Source: Pseudarthrobacter enclensis (lineage in GTDB: Bacteria > Actinomycetota > Actinomycetes > Actinomycetales > Micrococcaceae). From it: a DNA stretch of 64,000 nucleotides. The notes beneath the pieces were generated by a model. That model searched no databases. It worked only from the letters and a program-made list of their open reading frames with translations, and had not been told where the DNA came from. Positions 8,739-16,905 of the stretch are shown here, in pieces; the stretch's first letter is position 1, and every line of letters begins with the position of its first letter. The stretch covers positions 930,001 through 994,000 of the forward strand of contig NZ_KQ758599.1 in assembly GCF_001457025.1 (NCBI RefSeq). The letters are read 5' to 3'. Position numbers and translations under genes: made by a program.

Positions 8739-10409
8739 TCAAGGCTTTAGCTGCACCTTCGTGAAAACTTCACTTAAGACCGGAGAGGCGGGATAGCTCA
8801 GGACCCGGTCGGACAAGGCCAGGGCGGAGATCGGGAAGGCAATGGGCACCGCGGGTACGGTGTCGGCGATCTGGGCGTTGATGGAGCGGTACAGGGCGTC
8901 CCGCTCCTCGCCCTCGGGCAGTCCGCGGGCGCGGTTGATCTTGGAGAACACCTGCGGATCCTGGTAGCCGAATTCGCCGTTCTTTTCGCCGAAAAGCGGC
9001 CCGACGAAGTTGTCCGCGTCGGAGTAGGACCCGTTCCAGCCCAGCAGGTGCAGGGCGTGGTCACCTGGAGACTGGACCTTCTGCAGGTAGCCGTCCGCCC
9101 AATCCACGGGCACGGGGCGGATGTTGAACCCCGCGGCCGTGAGTTGCCTGCTGACTTCGGCGTAGACCTTTTCCGGTGTCGGCAGGTAGGGGCGGGTGAC
9201 GTTCAGGGGGTAGTAGAACTTGAGTTCCTCGCCGGCGTAGCCGCCTTCCTTCAGGTATTCCTTGGCCTTGGCGGGGTCGTGGCCCAGCTCGGGGGCGTCG
9301 TTGTTGAATCCGCTGATCTTGGGTGGAACGAACTGGGTCGCCTTGGCCGTGTTGTCGATGAAGAACCTGCGGATCAGCGTTTCCTTGTCGGTGGCCAGCT
9401 CGATGGCCTGCCGGACCTTGAGGTTCTGCAGCACGGGGATGTCCTGGTTGATGCCCACATACATCACCGAGAACGGATCCCGCTGCACAATTTGCTTTCC
9501 GCGCTTGACCAACTGGTCGAAGTTGCCCACCGTCACGGCGTCATAACCGTCAACCCTGCCGTCCAGCAGGGCCTGCAGCCGCGTGGTGGGGTGGTCGTAG
9601 GCCAGGAAATTGAGGGTGCCGATCTGGCCCCGGTCACCCCAGTACCGCGGGTTGGAGGCAAGGGTGACGCTCTGGTCGTTCCAGGATTTGAAGCTGAACG
9701 GGCCGGTACCCACCGGCGCGGAGCCGAAGGCGGAGATGGGCCGGCCTGCACGGGCCTGGTCCAGTACGTCGGCCTTGCCGGCCGCCAGGGCTGCCGGCGA
9801 GGCGATGGCGAAGGCGGGCAGGGTCAGGGCCTGCAGGAACGCAGTGAAACGCTGGGTGAGGTCGATCTGGACGGTGGCGGGATCCACGGCCGTGCAGCTC
9901 TTGAAGATGGACAGCGCCGCTTCGTCTGAGTGGGCCTTGAAAACGCCCTTGAAGGAGCTGCCCGGCGCCTGCCTGCGCAGCTCGGCCGTGAAGCCGAACC
10001 AGCGGTTGAAGTTGGCCACCACGGCGTCGGCGTTGAAGGGTGTGCCGTCCTGGAAGGTGACTCCGGTGCGGAGCTTGAAGGTGTAGGTCCGGCCCTCGTT
10101 GGATTCGCTCCACTCGGTGGCCAGCAGCGGCGTTGGCTTGCCGGTGGTCTGGTCCACCCCCACCAGGCCTTCGAGGATCTGCCGGGTGATGCGCTGTGAT
10201 TCGACGTCGCTGGACAGCGCAGGGTCCAGGCCCAGCGGCTGGGCTGCCGTGCCGAAGTTGAAGGTGGCTGTGGGCTCGGACGGCCCGTCCGAGTCTGGGG
10301 ACCCCGACGACGGTGATGGCGCCGGAGCGCCGGTGCAGGAGCTTACGCCCCACGCCAGGAAGGCGGCGCCGGCAGCGAGCACCGTCCGCCGCGATGTACT
10401 GCTGGTCAC
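8739..10409 (-). CDS. ABC transporter substrate-binding lipoprotein, family 5 (peptide/nickel type)
   Basis: A 556-residue extracytoplasmic binding protein of the SBP_bac_5 (OppA/DppA) type. It begins with a twin-arginine-like [15 protein letters not shown] and a lipobox VSSC, so it is predicted to be exported and lipidated. Family features are [63 protein letters not shown] and the late [29 protein letters not shown]. No permease or ATPase gene is adjacent, so it is an orphan receptor that must use a transporter encoded elsewhere. Ligand is unknown (oligopeptide, nickel or glycoside). The start is GTG at 10409, preceded by AGGGGTGA. Confidence 0.9.
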   Translation of the reverse strand: MTSSTSRRTVLAAGAAFLAWGVSSCTGAPAPSPSSGSPDSDGPSEPTATFNFGTAAQPLGLDPALSSDVESQRITRQILEGLVGVDQTTGKPTPLLATEWSESNEGRTYTFKLRTGVTFQDGTPFNADAVVANFNRWFGFTAELRRQAPGSSFKGVFKAHSDEAALSIFKSCTAVDPATVQIDLTQRFTAFLQALTLPAFAIASPAALAAGKADVLDQARAGRPISAFGSAPVGTGPFSFKSWNDQSVTLASNPRYWGDRGQIGTLNFLAYDHPTTRLQALLDGRVDGYDAVTVGNFDQLVKRGKQIVQRDPFSVMYVGINQDIPVLQNLKVRQAIELATDKETLIRRFFIDNTAKATQFVPPKISGFNNDAPELGHDPAKAKEYLKEGGYAGEELKFYYPLNVTRPYLPTPEKVYAEVSRQLTAAGFNIRPVPVDWADGYLQKVQSPGDHALHLLGWNGSYSDADNFVGPLFGEKNGEFGYQDPQVFSKINRARGLPEGEERDALYRSINAQIADTVPAVPIAFPISALALSDRVLSYPASPVLSEVFTKVQLKP

Positions 10410-10461
10410 CCGAATATCACCCCTGGATCATGCCGGCCCCGCCGGTTGCGGGCCGGGACAT

Positions 10462-10467
10462 AGTCTA
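10462..10467 (-). promoter_or_regulatory. -10 box of the binding-protein gene
   Basis: TAGACT on the minus strand, about 50 bp upstream of the GTG at 10409. No convincing -35 is visible. The 205-bp gap 10410-10614 holds only this and the hairpin at 10551-10586. Confidence 0.4.
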
Positions 10468-10550
10468 GTGGACCGGCCGCAAGGCGCCCGGTCCGGTCAG
10501 GAGGACAACGCACGGGCCGGTGCCTTCGTGCCGGGGGCGGGTCCAACGCG

Positions 10551-10586
10551 CCAAAGCCGGGCCCGCTGTCGCGGGCCCAGCTTTGG
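10551..10586 (-). terminator. hairpin after the fasciclin gene
   Basis: A 16-bp stem with one G-U pair (arms 10551-10566 and 10571-10586, loop of 4) lies 28 bp past the fasciclin stop codon. It lacks a clean U-run on the minus strand, so it may be a weak or processing-type terminator. Confidence 0.55.
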
Positions 10587-10614
10587 GGTTTTGGGCCGGG
10601 AGTCCGGTGCCGGA

Positions 10615-11298
10615 TTACTTGGGCATCAGGACCGAGTCGATCAGGTAGACGGTGGCGTTCTTGGTCTTTACACCGCCGCAGATGACGTTGGCGTCGTCGA
10701 CCTTGAGCGTGTCGCCGCTTCCGGTGACCGTCACGGAGCCGCCCTGGACCGTGGCGTGCGTGCCGGCGATCTTGTCGGGCGTGATCTGGCCGGGAACCAC
10801 GTGGTAGGTGAGGATCTTGCTCAGGAGGGCGTCGTCGGTTTTGAGGGTTTCGATGGTGGCGGGGTCGATCTTGGCAAAGGCTTCATCCACCGGCGCGAAC
10901 ACGGTGAACTCGCCGCCGTTCAGGGTGTCCACCAGGTCGACCTTGGGGTTCAGCTTGCCCGAGACCGCGGACGTGAGGGTGGTCAGGAGCGGGTTGTTGG
11001 AAGCCGCCACGGCCACGGGGTCAAGGGCCATGCCTTCCACCGAGCCGGCTCCCGAGGGCACCTTCTCCGCGTAACCGGCGCAGCCCGGGCCCACCAGGTT
11101 GGCTGCCGGATCCATGGCACCTGCCGAGGCGCTGGAGCTCGCCGAGGGGGAGGGGGCCATGCTGGAGGCGGACGGTTCGGCGGAGGGAGCGGACGAGGAA
11201 CCGGACGTGCTTCCGGAGCCGCCGCACGCAGTCAGGCTGAGCAGGGCGGCAGCGGCGACGCCGGCGACCGTGAAAGTTGTGCGCTTGAATGTCTGCAT
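10615..11298 (-). CDS. fasciclin (FAS1) domain lipoprotein
   Basis: A 227-residue protein. The signal peptide ends in the lipobox SLTAC, with the lipidated Cys at 25. A Ser/Ala/Pro-rich linker runs to about residue 60. One FAS1 domain follows, with the H1 motif [14 protein letters not shown] (131-144), the YHVVPG motif (165-170) and the H2-type [10 protein letters not shown] at the C-terminus. FAS1 domains are extracellular adhesion modules; similar actinobacterial lipoproteins resemble mycobacterial MPT70/MPT83. It is predicted to be anchored on the outer membrane face. The ATG at 11298 has AAGGAG seven bases upstream. It stands alone. Confidence 0.92.
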   Translation of the reverse strand: MQTFKRTTFTVAGVAAAALLSLTACGGSGSTSGSSSAPSAEPSASSMAPSPSASSSASAGAMDPAANLVGPGCAGYAEKVPSGAGSVEGMALDPVAVAASNNPLLTTLTSAVSGKLNPKVDLVDTLNGGEFTVFAPVDEAFAKIDPATIETLKTDDALLSKILTYHVVPGQITPDKIAGTHATVQGGSVTVTGSGDTLKVDDANVICGGVKTKNATVYLIDSVLMPK

Positions 11299-11471
11299 TG
11301 CGTTCTCCTTTGTAGTTGCTGGCCGGCCGCGGACGGGGTGTCCGCGGTAGTGGTTCAATCCGGCTGGTGGGCACCTGCGCTGTGGCTGGCGTCTCACAGT
11401 GCATTCGGGCGCCCGGCCCTTCCGGATGGGGGAAACGGTGAACTTTTTCCCGATCCACCTGCTTAAACGCG

Positions 11472-11499
11472 AAAATCCCCCGGCCGGAACCGGAGGATT
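11472..11499 (-). terminator. terminator of tRNA-Leu
   Basis: Ten-bp stem AATCCTCCGG / CCGGGGGATT (one G-U pair) with a six-base loop, followed by TTTT on the minus strand, 15 bp past the tRNA 3' end. Confidence 0.8.
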
Positions 11500-11514
11500 G
11501 TCGTGTGTGACGTG

Positions 11515-11596
11515 TGCGCAAGGGGGGACTTGAACCCCCACGCCCGAAGGCACAGGAACCTAAATCCTGCGTGTCTGCCAATTTCACCACTCGCGC
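11515..11596 (-). tRNA. tRNA-Leu (anticodon TAG)
   Basis: An 82-nt cloverleaf with a long variable arm, as expected of class II tRNA-Leu. Acceptor GCGCGAG pairs with CTTGCGC. The anticodon stem is CAGGA/TCCTG around loop TTTAGGT, giving anticodon TAG (reads CUN codons). The T arm is GGGGG-TTCAAGT-CCCCC. CCA is not encoded. Confidence 0.96.
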
Positions 11597-11681
11597 GGGA
11601 TGCCCTGCCGCTGACCGCTGTGCGGAGCGCTTCGAGGGAAGCGCATGTCCGTAGAGGGTACGACGGCGGATGCCAGCTTCC

Positions 11682-11687
11682 ATTGTA
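11682..11687 (-). promoter_or_regulatory. -10 box of tRNA-Leu
   Basis: TACAAT on the minus strand, about 86 bp upstream of the tRNA. The -35 is not clear. Confidence 0.4.
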
Positions 11688-11722
11688 GCGGCGCCGCCGG
11701 GCCTCCACGGCAGGGCCCTCGG

Positions 11723-12196
11723 TCAGTCGTCGAGTTTAAGGTCCCGCCGCAGCTTGGCAACATGCCCGGTGGCCCGGACGTTGTACTGTGCAAGCTCCAC
11801 CTTCCCCTCCGGATCCACCACTACGGTGGAGCGGATGAGGCCCTCGTAGGTCTTCCCGTAGTTCTTCTTTTCGCCCCATGCGCCGTAGGCCGCAGCCACT
11901 GCGTGGTCCTCATCCGAAAGGAGGGGGAAAGTCAGTTCCTCCGCGGCGGCGAACTTTGCCAGCTTGCTGACGGGGTCGGGGGACACGCCCACCACGTCAT
12001 AGCCGGAGGACTGGAGGGACGCCAGGCTGTCGCGGAAGTCGCAGGCCTCCTTGGTGCAGCCCGGGGTGGCCGCGGCCGGGTAGAAGTAGATGATGGTGCG
12101 CCGGCCGGAGCGGAAGGGAACGGAAACGTCCTTGCCGGCTGCGTCTTTGAGGGTGAACGCGGGTGCTTCGGCCCCGGTAACGAGTCTTTCAGCCAT
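11723..12196 (-). CDS. bcp: peroxiredoxin, Bcp/PrxQ type
   Basis: A 157-residue thiol peroxidase that reduces peroxides with thioredoxin as electron donor. The active site is AAATPGCTKEACDFRD: peroxidatic Cys47 and resolving Cys52 five residues later, the atypical two-Cys PrxQ arrangement. The C-terminal RSTVVVDPEGKV is also typical. The start at 12196 is supported by AGGAGA seven bases upstream; an upstream in-frame extension to 12301 runs through the promoter region. It is divergent from the MarR gene at 12284, and TAGGCT at 12234-12229 is a likely -10 for this gene. Confidence 0.93.
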   Translation of the reverse strand: MAERLVTGAEAPAFTLKDAAGKDVSVPFRSGRRTIIYFYPAAATPGCTKEACDFRDSLASLQSSGYDVVGVSPDPVSKLAKFAAAEELTFPLLSDEDHAVAAAYGAWGEKKNYGKTYEGLIRSTVVVDPEGKVELAQYNVRATGHVAKLRRDLKLDD

Positions 12197-12270
12197 TGTT
12201 TTTCTCCTGGTAGCGGGCGGGACACAACAGCCTAGTAAGCAGGAGGAATCAGTGCTAATCGGTGCTTGGC

Positions 12271-12276
12271 TATACT
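12271..12276 (+). promoter_or_regulatory. -10 box, leaderless marR-type gene
   Basis: TATACT, then seven bases, then ATG at 12284, with no Shine-Dalgarno sequence. A leaderless transcript is predicted. Confidence 0.6.
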
Positions 12277-12283
12277 TGCTTGT

Positions 12284-12751
12284 ATGCCTGATATGGATCA
12301 TTGGCCCACGGGGCGCCTACTGTCCACCGCCGCGCGCCTCGTCGAACATTCCTGGAACGAGAAACTCGCGGCCATCGGCCTGACCCACGCCGGCGTTATC
12401 GCCATCGAGGTCCTGGCTGCCCAAGGTCCCATGACCCAGGCCCAACTCGCCCAATACGTGCGTGTCCAGGCCCAGACCATGGGCAAGACACTGAGCCGGC
12501 TCGAGGCGCACGGCCACATCGCCCGGGTCCGAAGCACCTCCGACCGGCGCAGCCATGTGGTGTCCCTGACAGAACGGGGGCAGCAGGCAGTGGCCGAGGC
12601 CGTGGAGATGGAACGGTCGGTCCTGGCGGCGTCGTCGATCGATCCCGAAGCCCTGCGCCAGGAGCTCAAGTCAGTGGTCAGGGAGCTGGCGAGCCAGTTC
12701 GCCACGACTCCCAACAATGCCGGCGCCCTGGTGGACAACCCTTCCAGCTAA
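12284..12751 (+). CDS. MarR family transcriptional regulator
   Basis: A 155-residue winged-helix protein. The DNA-binding core includes MTQAQLAQYVRVQAQTMGKTLSRLEAHG followed by the wing STSDRRSHVVSLTERG, where the Asp-Arg-Arg is the conserved MarR wing signature. It is divergent from bcp, with 87 bp between the start codons, which makes regulation of bcp or itself plausible. No clear palindrome is visible in the gap. The first ATG at 12284 is chosen because a consensus -10 lies seven bases upstream; a second ATG at 12293 is possible. A strong terminator follows. Confidence 0.9.
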   Translation: MPDMDHWPTGRLLSTAARLVEHSWNEKLAAIGLTHAGVIAIEVLAAQGPMTQAQLAQYVRVQAQTMGKTLSRLEAHGHIARVRSTSDRRSHVVSLTERGQQAVAEAVEMERSVLAASSIDPEALRQELKSVVRELASQFATTPNNAGALVDNPSS

Positions 12752-12775
12752 GTCCTGCACAGCCCTTAACCACCA

Positions 12776-12808
12776 AGCGTGGCCCGGAGACCCGGGCCAC
12801 GCTTTTTG
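12776..12808 (+). terminator. intrinsic terminator of the MarR gene
   Basis: A perfect 12-bp stem AGCGTGGCCCGG / CCGGGCCACGCT with a 4-base loop and a run of five T, 25 bp after the stop codon. Confidence 0.93.
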
Positions 12809-12912
12809 TTTGCCGCCGCGCCTGTGGGTTTGCGTGCCAGGCCGATCACTGTCGGCGGGGGAGGGACCGGCCAGTCCGGCACCTGGCGTTTCTGGCCGGA
12901 CCCAGACAACGC

Positions 12913-12951
12913 AAAAGCCCCTGGCCGGCGTTTCCGCGAGCCAGGGGCTTT
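12913..12951 (-). terminator. terminator of tRNA-Lys (works both ways)
   Basis: AAAGCCCCTGGC and GCCAGGGGCTTT flank a 14-base loop. On the minus strand the stem ends in TTTT, 10 bp downstream of tRNA-Lys. Confidence 0.85.
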
Positions 12952-12960
12952 CGTTGTTGG

Positions 12961-13033
12961 TGCACCCCCCGGGACTTGAACCCGGAACCCATTGATTAAG
13001 AGTCAATTGCTCTGCCAATTGAGCTAGAGGTGC
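12961..13033 (-). tRNA. tRNA-Lys (anticodon CTT)
   Basis: A 73-nt cloverleaf. Acceptor GCACCTC/GGGGTGC, anticodon stem ATTGA/TCAAT around CTCTTAA giving anticodon CTT, T arm with GGTTCAAGTCC. CCA is not encoded. Confidence 0.97.
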
Positions 13034-13093
13034 ATCTTGTTTGCTGTGGTCATCAGGCTTTTTCTTTCCCGTTGACCTCCGCAACGACATGAA

Positions 13094-13122
13094 ACTCTAC
13101 ACGAACTTTTGGTGCATGTGAA
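13094..13122 (-). promoter_or_regulatory. promoter of tRNA-Lys
   Basis: TTCACA (13122-13117), 17 bases, TAGAGT (13099-13094) on the minus strand, about 60 bp upstream of the tRNA. This is close to the sigma-70-type consensus. Confidence 0.65.
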
Positions 13123-13234
13123 ATCGGGGGTGTGGGTGCTGTCCCGGCGTGTGCGCAGACGGGAAAATCCGCGTCATTCAGCGGTTTTTGGGGGCGTTGA
13201 ACCTCCGGCCGGCGGCGCTTCCGGCCCCAACGGA

Positions 13235-13278
13235 ACAGCCCGCTCCGGTGTGAATTGGAACACACAGGAGCGGGCTGT
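13235..13278 (-). terminator. hairpin after the sunset-domain gene
   Basis: ACAGCCCGCTCCGGTGTG (13235-13252) is nearly the reverse complement of 13261-13278, giving an 18-bp stem with one bulge, 45 bp past the stop codon at 13323. No U-run follows. The rest of 13034-13322 shows only this and the tRNA-Lys promoter. Confidence 0.55.
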
Positions 13279-13322
13279 GCGGCAGGAGGGCCGGGTTGGT
13301 CCGCGGGGAGCTGGTCGGGTGC

Positions 13323-14519
13323 CTACAGCCGCCTGCGTCGGGGAGCGCGGAAACCTGCGGCCTCGGCGTGGGCAGCCGACTCGAACCACACCTCGGCCCG
13401 GGTCTGTTCGAACTCGGGGTGGTCTTCCTCGTAGTAGACCATCGAGCCGGCGTCGCCTTTGACTGTGAAACCGGCGGGCCCGCTTCCGTCCGCGGCGGGG
13501 GCCGCCGACCCCGTGCCGTAGGGTTCGTCTGCGGCAAGGTGTCCCTGCGGCTCCGGCGACGCGGCTGCCTCCGGGGGCGCCTGGCGGTGGTCGGCGCCGT
13601 TTTCCACCAGGGCCGACGACTGGGTCCGGTCTGCTGTCTCGGCCGCTGCACCGGCCTGGTAGGCGGGCGTGTTGCCGTCCCTGGCCGGTTCCGCCTGCTG
13701 GGCGCCGGGTTCCCCTGCCTGGGGCGCGCCGGGCTCCTCCGTGTGGGGCGCGTTGGCGACGGGCGCATGGTCCGTCGCCGGGGCCGAGATGTGGCCTGCG
13801 CCGGCGGATGCGGCCGTAGCGCCCGTCCTCCCGGCGTCGTCTGCTTCTTCCACGGCGGCCGTTTCCGCCCCCGGGAGCGTGGGGGCATGCGGCTCCGTGT
13901 ACTCGGCGTGGTGGACGGGCGCCGCTGGCGGCAAGCCGTTCCCGGCGTCCGGAGATGCAGGAGCATGGTGTCCGGCTGCGGTGGACGCTGTGCCGCCGGC
14001 CTCGGACCACTGGGTTTCCCACTCCGCCTCGTCCTGCCGCCTTTGCTCAGCCCGGCGGGACCCATCGTGCGGCTCCGCCTGTTCCGTCTGTGACGTCTCT
14101 CCGGCGGGCGCCGCGTCTGCTGCAGGCCGTGCGGCCGGCTCGTCCGCCGTTGCGGGTGCCGCGGCCCCCGGTTCCTCGGCCGCGCGATGACCTGCTGTGC
14201 CCGGGCCTCCGTCTGCTTCAGGACGTTCGTCGGCCGCAGGGGTCTCTTCGGCTGTTGTCGGGGCGGCCGGCTCAGCGGGGCGGCCGAAGCCCGCCGCCGA
14301 TGCAATGCCTGCGGTTCCCGCAGCCTCCGCCGAGGCCGCGGCACTGCCGCCGGAGAGGGCCCCGTCGGTCCGGACCCCCGTATCGCGGGGCGCCGGCGCA
14401 GTGCCGCTGTCCACGGACCTGCCGCCCCCCTGGTTCCTGGCGGCGTTGTTGCGGTTGACCAGCCACCACACCACGCCGATAACGACGAGTACGATGACGA
14501 TCCACATGACGATGTCCAC
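13323..14519 (-). CDS. membrane-anchored, disordered, sunset-domain protein
   Basis: A 398-residue protein starting at GTG 14519, which has GAAGGGA five bases upstream; an ATG eight codons further out lacks such a site. It has one membrane helix at residues ~3-22 (MWIVIVLVVIGVVWWLV), then about 320 residues that are almost entirely Ala/Pro/Glu/Gly/Thr/Asp and predicted disordered. A compact C-terminal motif follows: FTVKGDAGSMVYYEEDHPEFEQ, then TRAEVWFESAAHAEAAGFR. That motif is the actinobacterial 'sunset' domain, of unknown function. The C-terminus RAPRRRRL is basic. The orientation of the tail is not certain. It may act as a flexible tether. Confidence 0.78.
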   Translation of the reverse strand: MDIVMWIVIVLVVIGVVWWLVNRNNAARNQGGGRSVDSGTAPAPRDTGVRTDGALSGGSAAASAEAAGTAGIASAAGFGRPAEPAAPTTAEETPAADERPEADGGPGTAGHRAAEEPGAAAPATADEPAARPAADAAPAGETSQTEQAEPHDGSRRAEQRRQDEAEWETQWSEAGGTASTAAGHHAPASPDAGNGLPPAAPVHHAEYTEPHAPTLPGAETAAVEEADDAGRTGATAASAGAGHISAPATDHAPVANAPHTEEPGAPQAGEPGAQQAEPARDGNTPAYQAGAAAETADRTQSSALVENGADHRQAPPEAAASPEPQGHLAADEPYGTGSAAPAADGSGPAGFTVKGDAGSMVYYEEDHPEFEQTRAEVWFESAAHAEAAGFRAPRRRRL

Positions 14520-14776
14520 GGCAATCCCTTCACTTGGCTTCATGCTGTTCAGCCCTGACGCTACGTCGGGTCACCACTGCTGTCCAGAACCCGCTGGCCA
14601 GCACCGACGCCGGCATCGAAGCGTCCCGCGGATGATGACCGGACCCGTTCTCCGCACGGCACGCCCCTGCGGTTGCCGCCTGCTGCCGGGCGGGCCGGGA
14701 GGGCAGGGCTGCGCAGTCCGTGGAAAATTCCGGATTAGGGTGCCGCCGGGGGTGCTTTTGGCGGTGATGGCGGTCA

Positions 14777-14782
14777 TAGACT
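14777..14782 (+). promoter_or_regulatory. -10 box, leaderless ilvD
   Basis: TAGACT, seven bases, ATG at 14790. No ribosome binding site is present. Confidence 0.6.
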
Positions 14783-14789
14783 TGCCCTC

Positions 14790-16502
14790 ATGAGCCAGAC
14801 CCAGACGGAGAACACGCCTGATATCAAACCCCGCAGCCGGGCGGTGACCGACGGCATCCACGCGACGCCGGCACGCGGCATGTTCCGCGCAGTCGGCATG
14901 GGCGACGACGATTTTGCCAAACCCCAGATCGGCGTCGCCAGTTCGTGGAACGAAATCACCCCCTGCAACCTGTCCCTGAACCGGCTTGCCCAGGGCGCCA
15001 AGGAGGGCGTCCACGCCGGTGGAGGCTTCCCCATGCAATTCGGGACCATTTCCGTGTCCGACGGCATCTCGATGGGCCACGAAGGCATGCACTTTTCCCT
15101 GGTTTCCCGCGAGGTCATTGCCGATTCAGTGGAAACCGTCATGCAGGCCGAGCGGATCGACGGCTCCGTGCTGCTGGCAGGCTGTGACAAGTCCCTCCCG
15201 GGCATGCTCATGGCCGCCGCCCGGCTTAACCTGGCCAGCGTCTTCCTCTATGCGGGGTCGATCATGCCCGGCTGGGTGAAGCTTGAGGACGGCTCGGAAA
15301 AGGAAGTCACCCTGATCGACGCTTTCGAAGCCGTGGGGGCTTGCGCCGCAGGGAAGATGAGCCGGGAGGACCTCACCCGAATCGAAAAGGCCATCTGCCC
15401 CGGCGAAGGGGCGTGCGGGGGCATGTACACCGCCAACACCATGGCCTGCATCGGCGAGGCCCTGGGCATGTCCCTGCCGGGTTCCGCGGCCCCGCCCTCG
15501 GCAGACCGCCGCCGCGACGAATTTGCGCGCAGGTCGGGCGAGGCCGTGGTCAACCTGCTGCGCAAGGGCATCACCGCCCGGGACATCATGACCAAGGAAG
15601 CCTTCGAGAACGCCATCGCCGTCACCATGGCCTTCGGCGGGTCCACCAATGCGGTCCTGCACCTGCTGGCCATTGCGCGCGAGGCCGAGGTGGAGTTGAC
15701 CCTTGACGACTTCAACCGCATTGGCGACAGGATCCCCCACCTGGGCGACCTCAAGCCGTTCGGCCGCTACGTCATGACCGACGTTGACAGGATCGGCGGC
15801 GTGCCCGTGATCATGAAGGCGCTGCTCGACGCCGGCCTGCTGCACGGCGACTGCCTCACCGTCACCGGACGGACCGTGGCCGAAAACCTGGAGGCCATCA
15901 ACCCGCCGGACGTGGACGGCAAGATCCTGCGCGGGCTGGACAACCCCATCCACAAGACCGGCGGCATCACCATCCTGCACGGTTCCATGGCCCCGGAAGG
16001 CGCCGTGGTCAAGAGCGCCGGCTTCGACGCGGACGTCTTCGAGGGCACCGCCCGGGTGTTCGAACGGGAACAGGGTGCCCTCGATGCCTTGGACAAGGGG
16101 CAGATCAAGGCCGGCGACGTCGTCGTCATCCGCTACGAAGGGCCCAAGGGCGGCCCGGGCATGCGGGAAATGCTCGCCATTACCGGCGCCATCAAAGGCG
16201 CCGGCCTGGGCAAGGACGTGCTGCTGTTGACGGACGGCCGGTTCTCCGGGGGAACCACGGGCCTGTGCATCGGCCACGTGGCGCCGGAAGCGGTCGACGG
16301 CGGCCCCATCGCCTTCGTCCGGGACGGCGACCGGATCCGGGTCGACATCGCCGCCCGCAGCTTCGACCTGCTGGTGGACGATGCCGAGCTCGAATCGCGC
16401 AGGCAGGGCTGGGAGCCGCTGCCCGCCCGCTACACCAAGGGCGTGCTGGCCAAGTATGCCAAGCTGGTGCACAGCGCCAGCACGGGCGCCTGCTGCGGCT
16501 GA
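14790..16502 (+). CDS. ilvD: dihydroxy-acid dehydratase
   Basis: A 570-residue iron-sulfur dehydratase for the third common step of valine and isoleucine synthesis, also feeding leucine and pantothenate. The three cluster ligands are visible: Cys59 in NEITPCN, Cys132 in [10 protein letters not shown] (followed by the Mg-binding Lys133) and Cys209 in [12 protein letters not shown]. The C-terminal [20 protein letters not shown] is the substrate-binding block. Length is normal. It appears to be transcribed on its own from a leaderless promoter, with a hairpin after it and the attenuated ilvBNC unit 400 bp downstream. Confidence 0.97.
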   Translation: MSQTQTENTPDIKPRSRAVTDGIHATPARGMFRAVGMGDDDFAKPQIGVASSWNEITPCNLSLNRLAQGAKEGVHAGGGFPMQFGTISVSDGISMGHEGMHFSLVSREVIADSVETVMQAERIDGSVLLAGCDKSLPGMLMAAARLNLASVFLYAGSIMPGWVKLEDGSEKEVTLIDAFEAVGACAAGKMSREDLTRIEKAICPGEGACGGMYTANTMACIGEALGMSLPGSAAPPSADRRRDEFARRSGEAVVNLLRKGITARDIMTKEAFENAIAVTMAFGGSTNAVLHLLAIAREAEVELTLDDFNRIGDRIPHLGDLKPFGRYVMTDVDRIGGVPVIMKALLDAGLLHGDCLTVTGRTVAENLEAINPPDVDGKILRGLDNPIHKTGGITILHGSMAPEGAVVKSAGFDADVFEGTARVFEREQGALDALDKGQIKAGDVVVIRYEGPKGGPGMREMLAITGAIKGAGLGKDVLLLTDGRFSGGTTGLCIGHVAPEAVDGGPIAFVRDGDRIRVDIAARSFDLLVDDAELESRRQGWEPLPARYTKGVLAKYAKLVHSASTGACCG

Positions 16503-16508
16503 GGCCTT

Positions 16509-16545
16509 CCCGATGGCTTCGGTGCGTGGCGCCGAAGCCATCGGG
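16509..16545 (+). terminator. hairpin after ilvD
   Basis: A perfect 14-bp inverted repeat (CCCGATGGCTTCGG at 16509-16522, complement at 16532-16545) with a 9-base loop, starting six bases after the ilvD stop. There is no U-run, so termination may be partial. Confidence 0.6.
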
Positions 16546-16580
16546 ACCCTCGGCCTCCGCCGTATTAAGCGCTTCTGCCT

Positions 16581-16639
16581 TTTGCGCGTAGGCTGCGGTT
16601 AGTTGGCGTTGCGTCTTTGCGCGCGGGCTGCGGTTGGGT
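16581..16639. repeat. imperfect 24-bp direct repeat upstream of the ilvB leader
   Basis: Copies at 16581-16604 and 16616-16639 match at 20 of 24 bases and share the core GGCTGCGGTT; their start points are 35 bp apart. They lie just upstream of the TAGGAT box. They could be a regulator site or a chance duplication. Confidence 0.45.
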
Positions 16640-16651
16640 CCTTCCGTCGAC

Positions 16652-16681
16652 TAGGATCAAAGAGTGGACATCGTTGTCCAC
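16652..16681 (+). promoter_or_regulatory. possible upstream ilvB promoter and first hairpin
   Basis: TAGGAT at 16652-16657 could be a -10. Seven bases later the predicted transcript would open with GTGGACA-TCGT-TGTCCAC (16664-16681), a perfect 7-bp hairpin. No good -35 is seen. Confidence 0.35.
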
Positions 16682-16705
16682 ATGGTGAGATGGGGTAGTC
16701 CCGCG

Positions 16706-16734
16706 TTGACACCCGTCACACCAGAGGGAAAACT
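16706..16734 (+). promoter_or_regulatory. ilvBNC promoter (consensus -35)
   Basis: A perfect TTGACA (16706-16711) is followed by 17 bases and AAAACT (16729-16734), then six bases and the ATG of the leader peptide. If used, the leader peptide itself would be translated from a leaderless transcript. Confidence 0.55.
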
Positions 16735-16740
16735 GAACGC

Positions 16741-16797
16741 ATGACTTTCGTTACCGCCGGCACCGTCGTCGTCCTTACCAAGCGCGTGGCACACTAG
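16741..16797 (+). CDS. ilv leader peptide (attenuator)
   Basis: An 18-codon reading frame encoding MTFVTAGTVVVLTKRVAH and ending in TAG. It contains five valines, with a Val-Val-Val-Leu run at residues 9-12 (16765-16776). A Rho-independent terminator begins 26 bases after its stop codon and ilvB follows. This is the classical arrangement for attenuation: scarcity of charged Val or Leu tRNA would stall the ribosome on the run and allow read-through into ilvBNC. Comparable leader peptides are known upstream of ilvBNC in Corynebacterium glutamicum and of ilvB in Streptomyces. It is too short to be found by ordinary gene calling. Confidence 0.8.
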   Translation: MTFVTAGTVVVLTKRVAH

Positions 16798-16821
16798 CCC
16801 CGGCAACGAACTGTCACGCGC
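16782..16821 (+). promoter_or_regulatory. leader stem overlapping the leader-peptide stop codon
   Basis: GCGCGTGGCA (16782-16791) pairs with TGTCACGCGC (16812-16821) over ten positions with one G-U pair. The loop contains the leader-peptide stop codon. A ribosome reaching the stop would cover the 5' arm, so this is a good candidate for the ribosome-sensitive stem. It ends two bases before the terminator stem. Confidence 0.55.
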
Positions 16822-16823
16822 GA

Positions 16824-16863
16824 AACCCCTCGAAGAGCCAGCAAGGCTTGAGGGGTTTTTTTA
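16824..16863 (+). terminator. ilvBNC leader (attenuator) terminator
   Basis: AACCCCTC and GAGGGGTT pair, extended inside by AGCC/GGCT, and are followed by seven T. It lies 43 bp upstream of ilvB and 26 bp after the leader-peptide stop codon, so it would stop transcription before the structural genes. Confidence 0.88.
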
Positions 16864-16905
16864 TTCCCCGAAGTCCATTACTGATGATCCACAAGGAAGA
16901 GTCCG

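Noticed and set aside
13178..14533. A long Arg/Pro-rich frame (451 codons) overlapping the sunset-domain gene on the same strand
   Set aside because: Arg/Pro/Ser-rich out-of-frame translation; the frame with the membrane helix and sunset motif has the ribosome binding site.
16664..16740. T-box or metabolite riboswitch in the ilvB leader
   Set aside because: No T-box sequence motif or specifier stem; the translated Val-rich peptide with terminator explains the leader.
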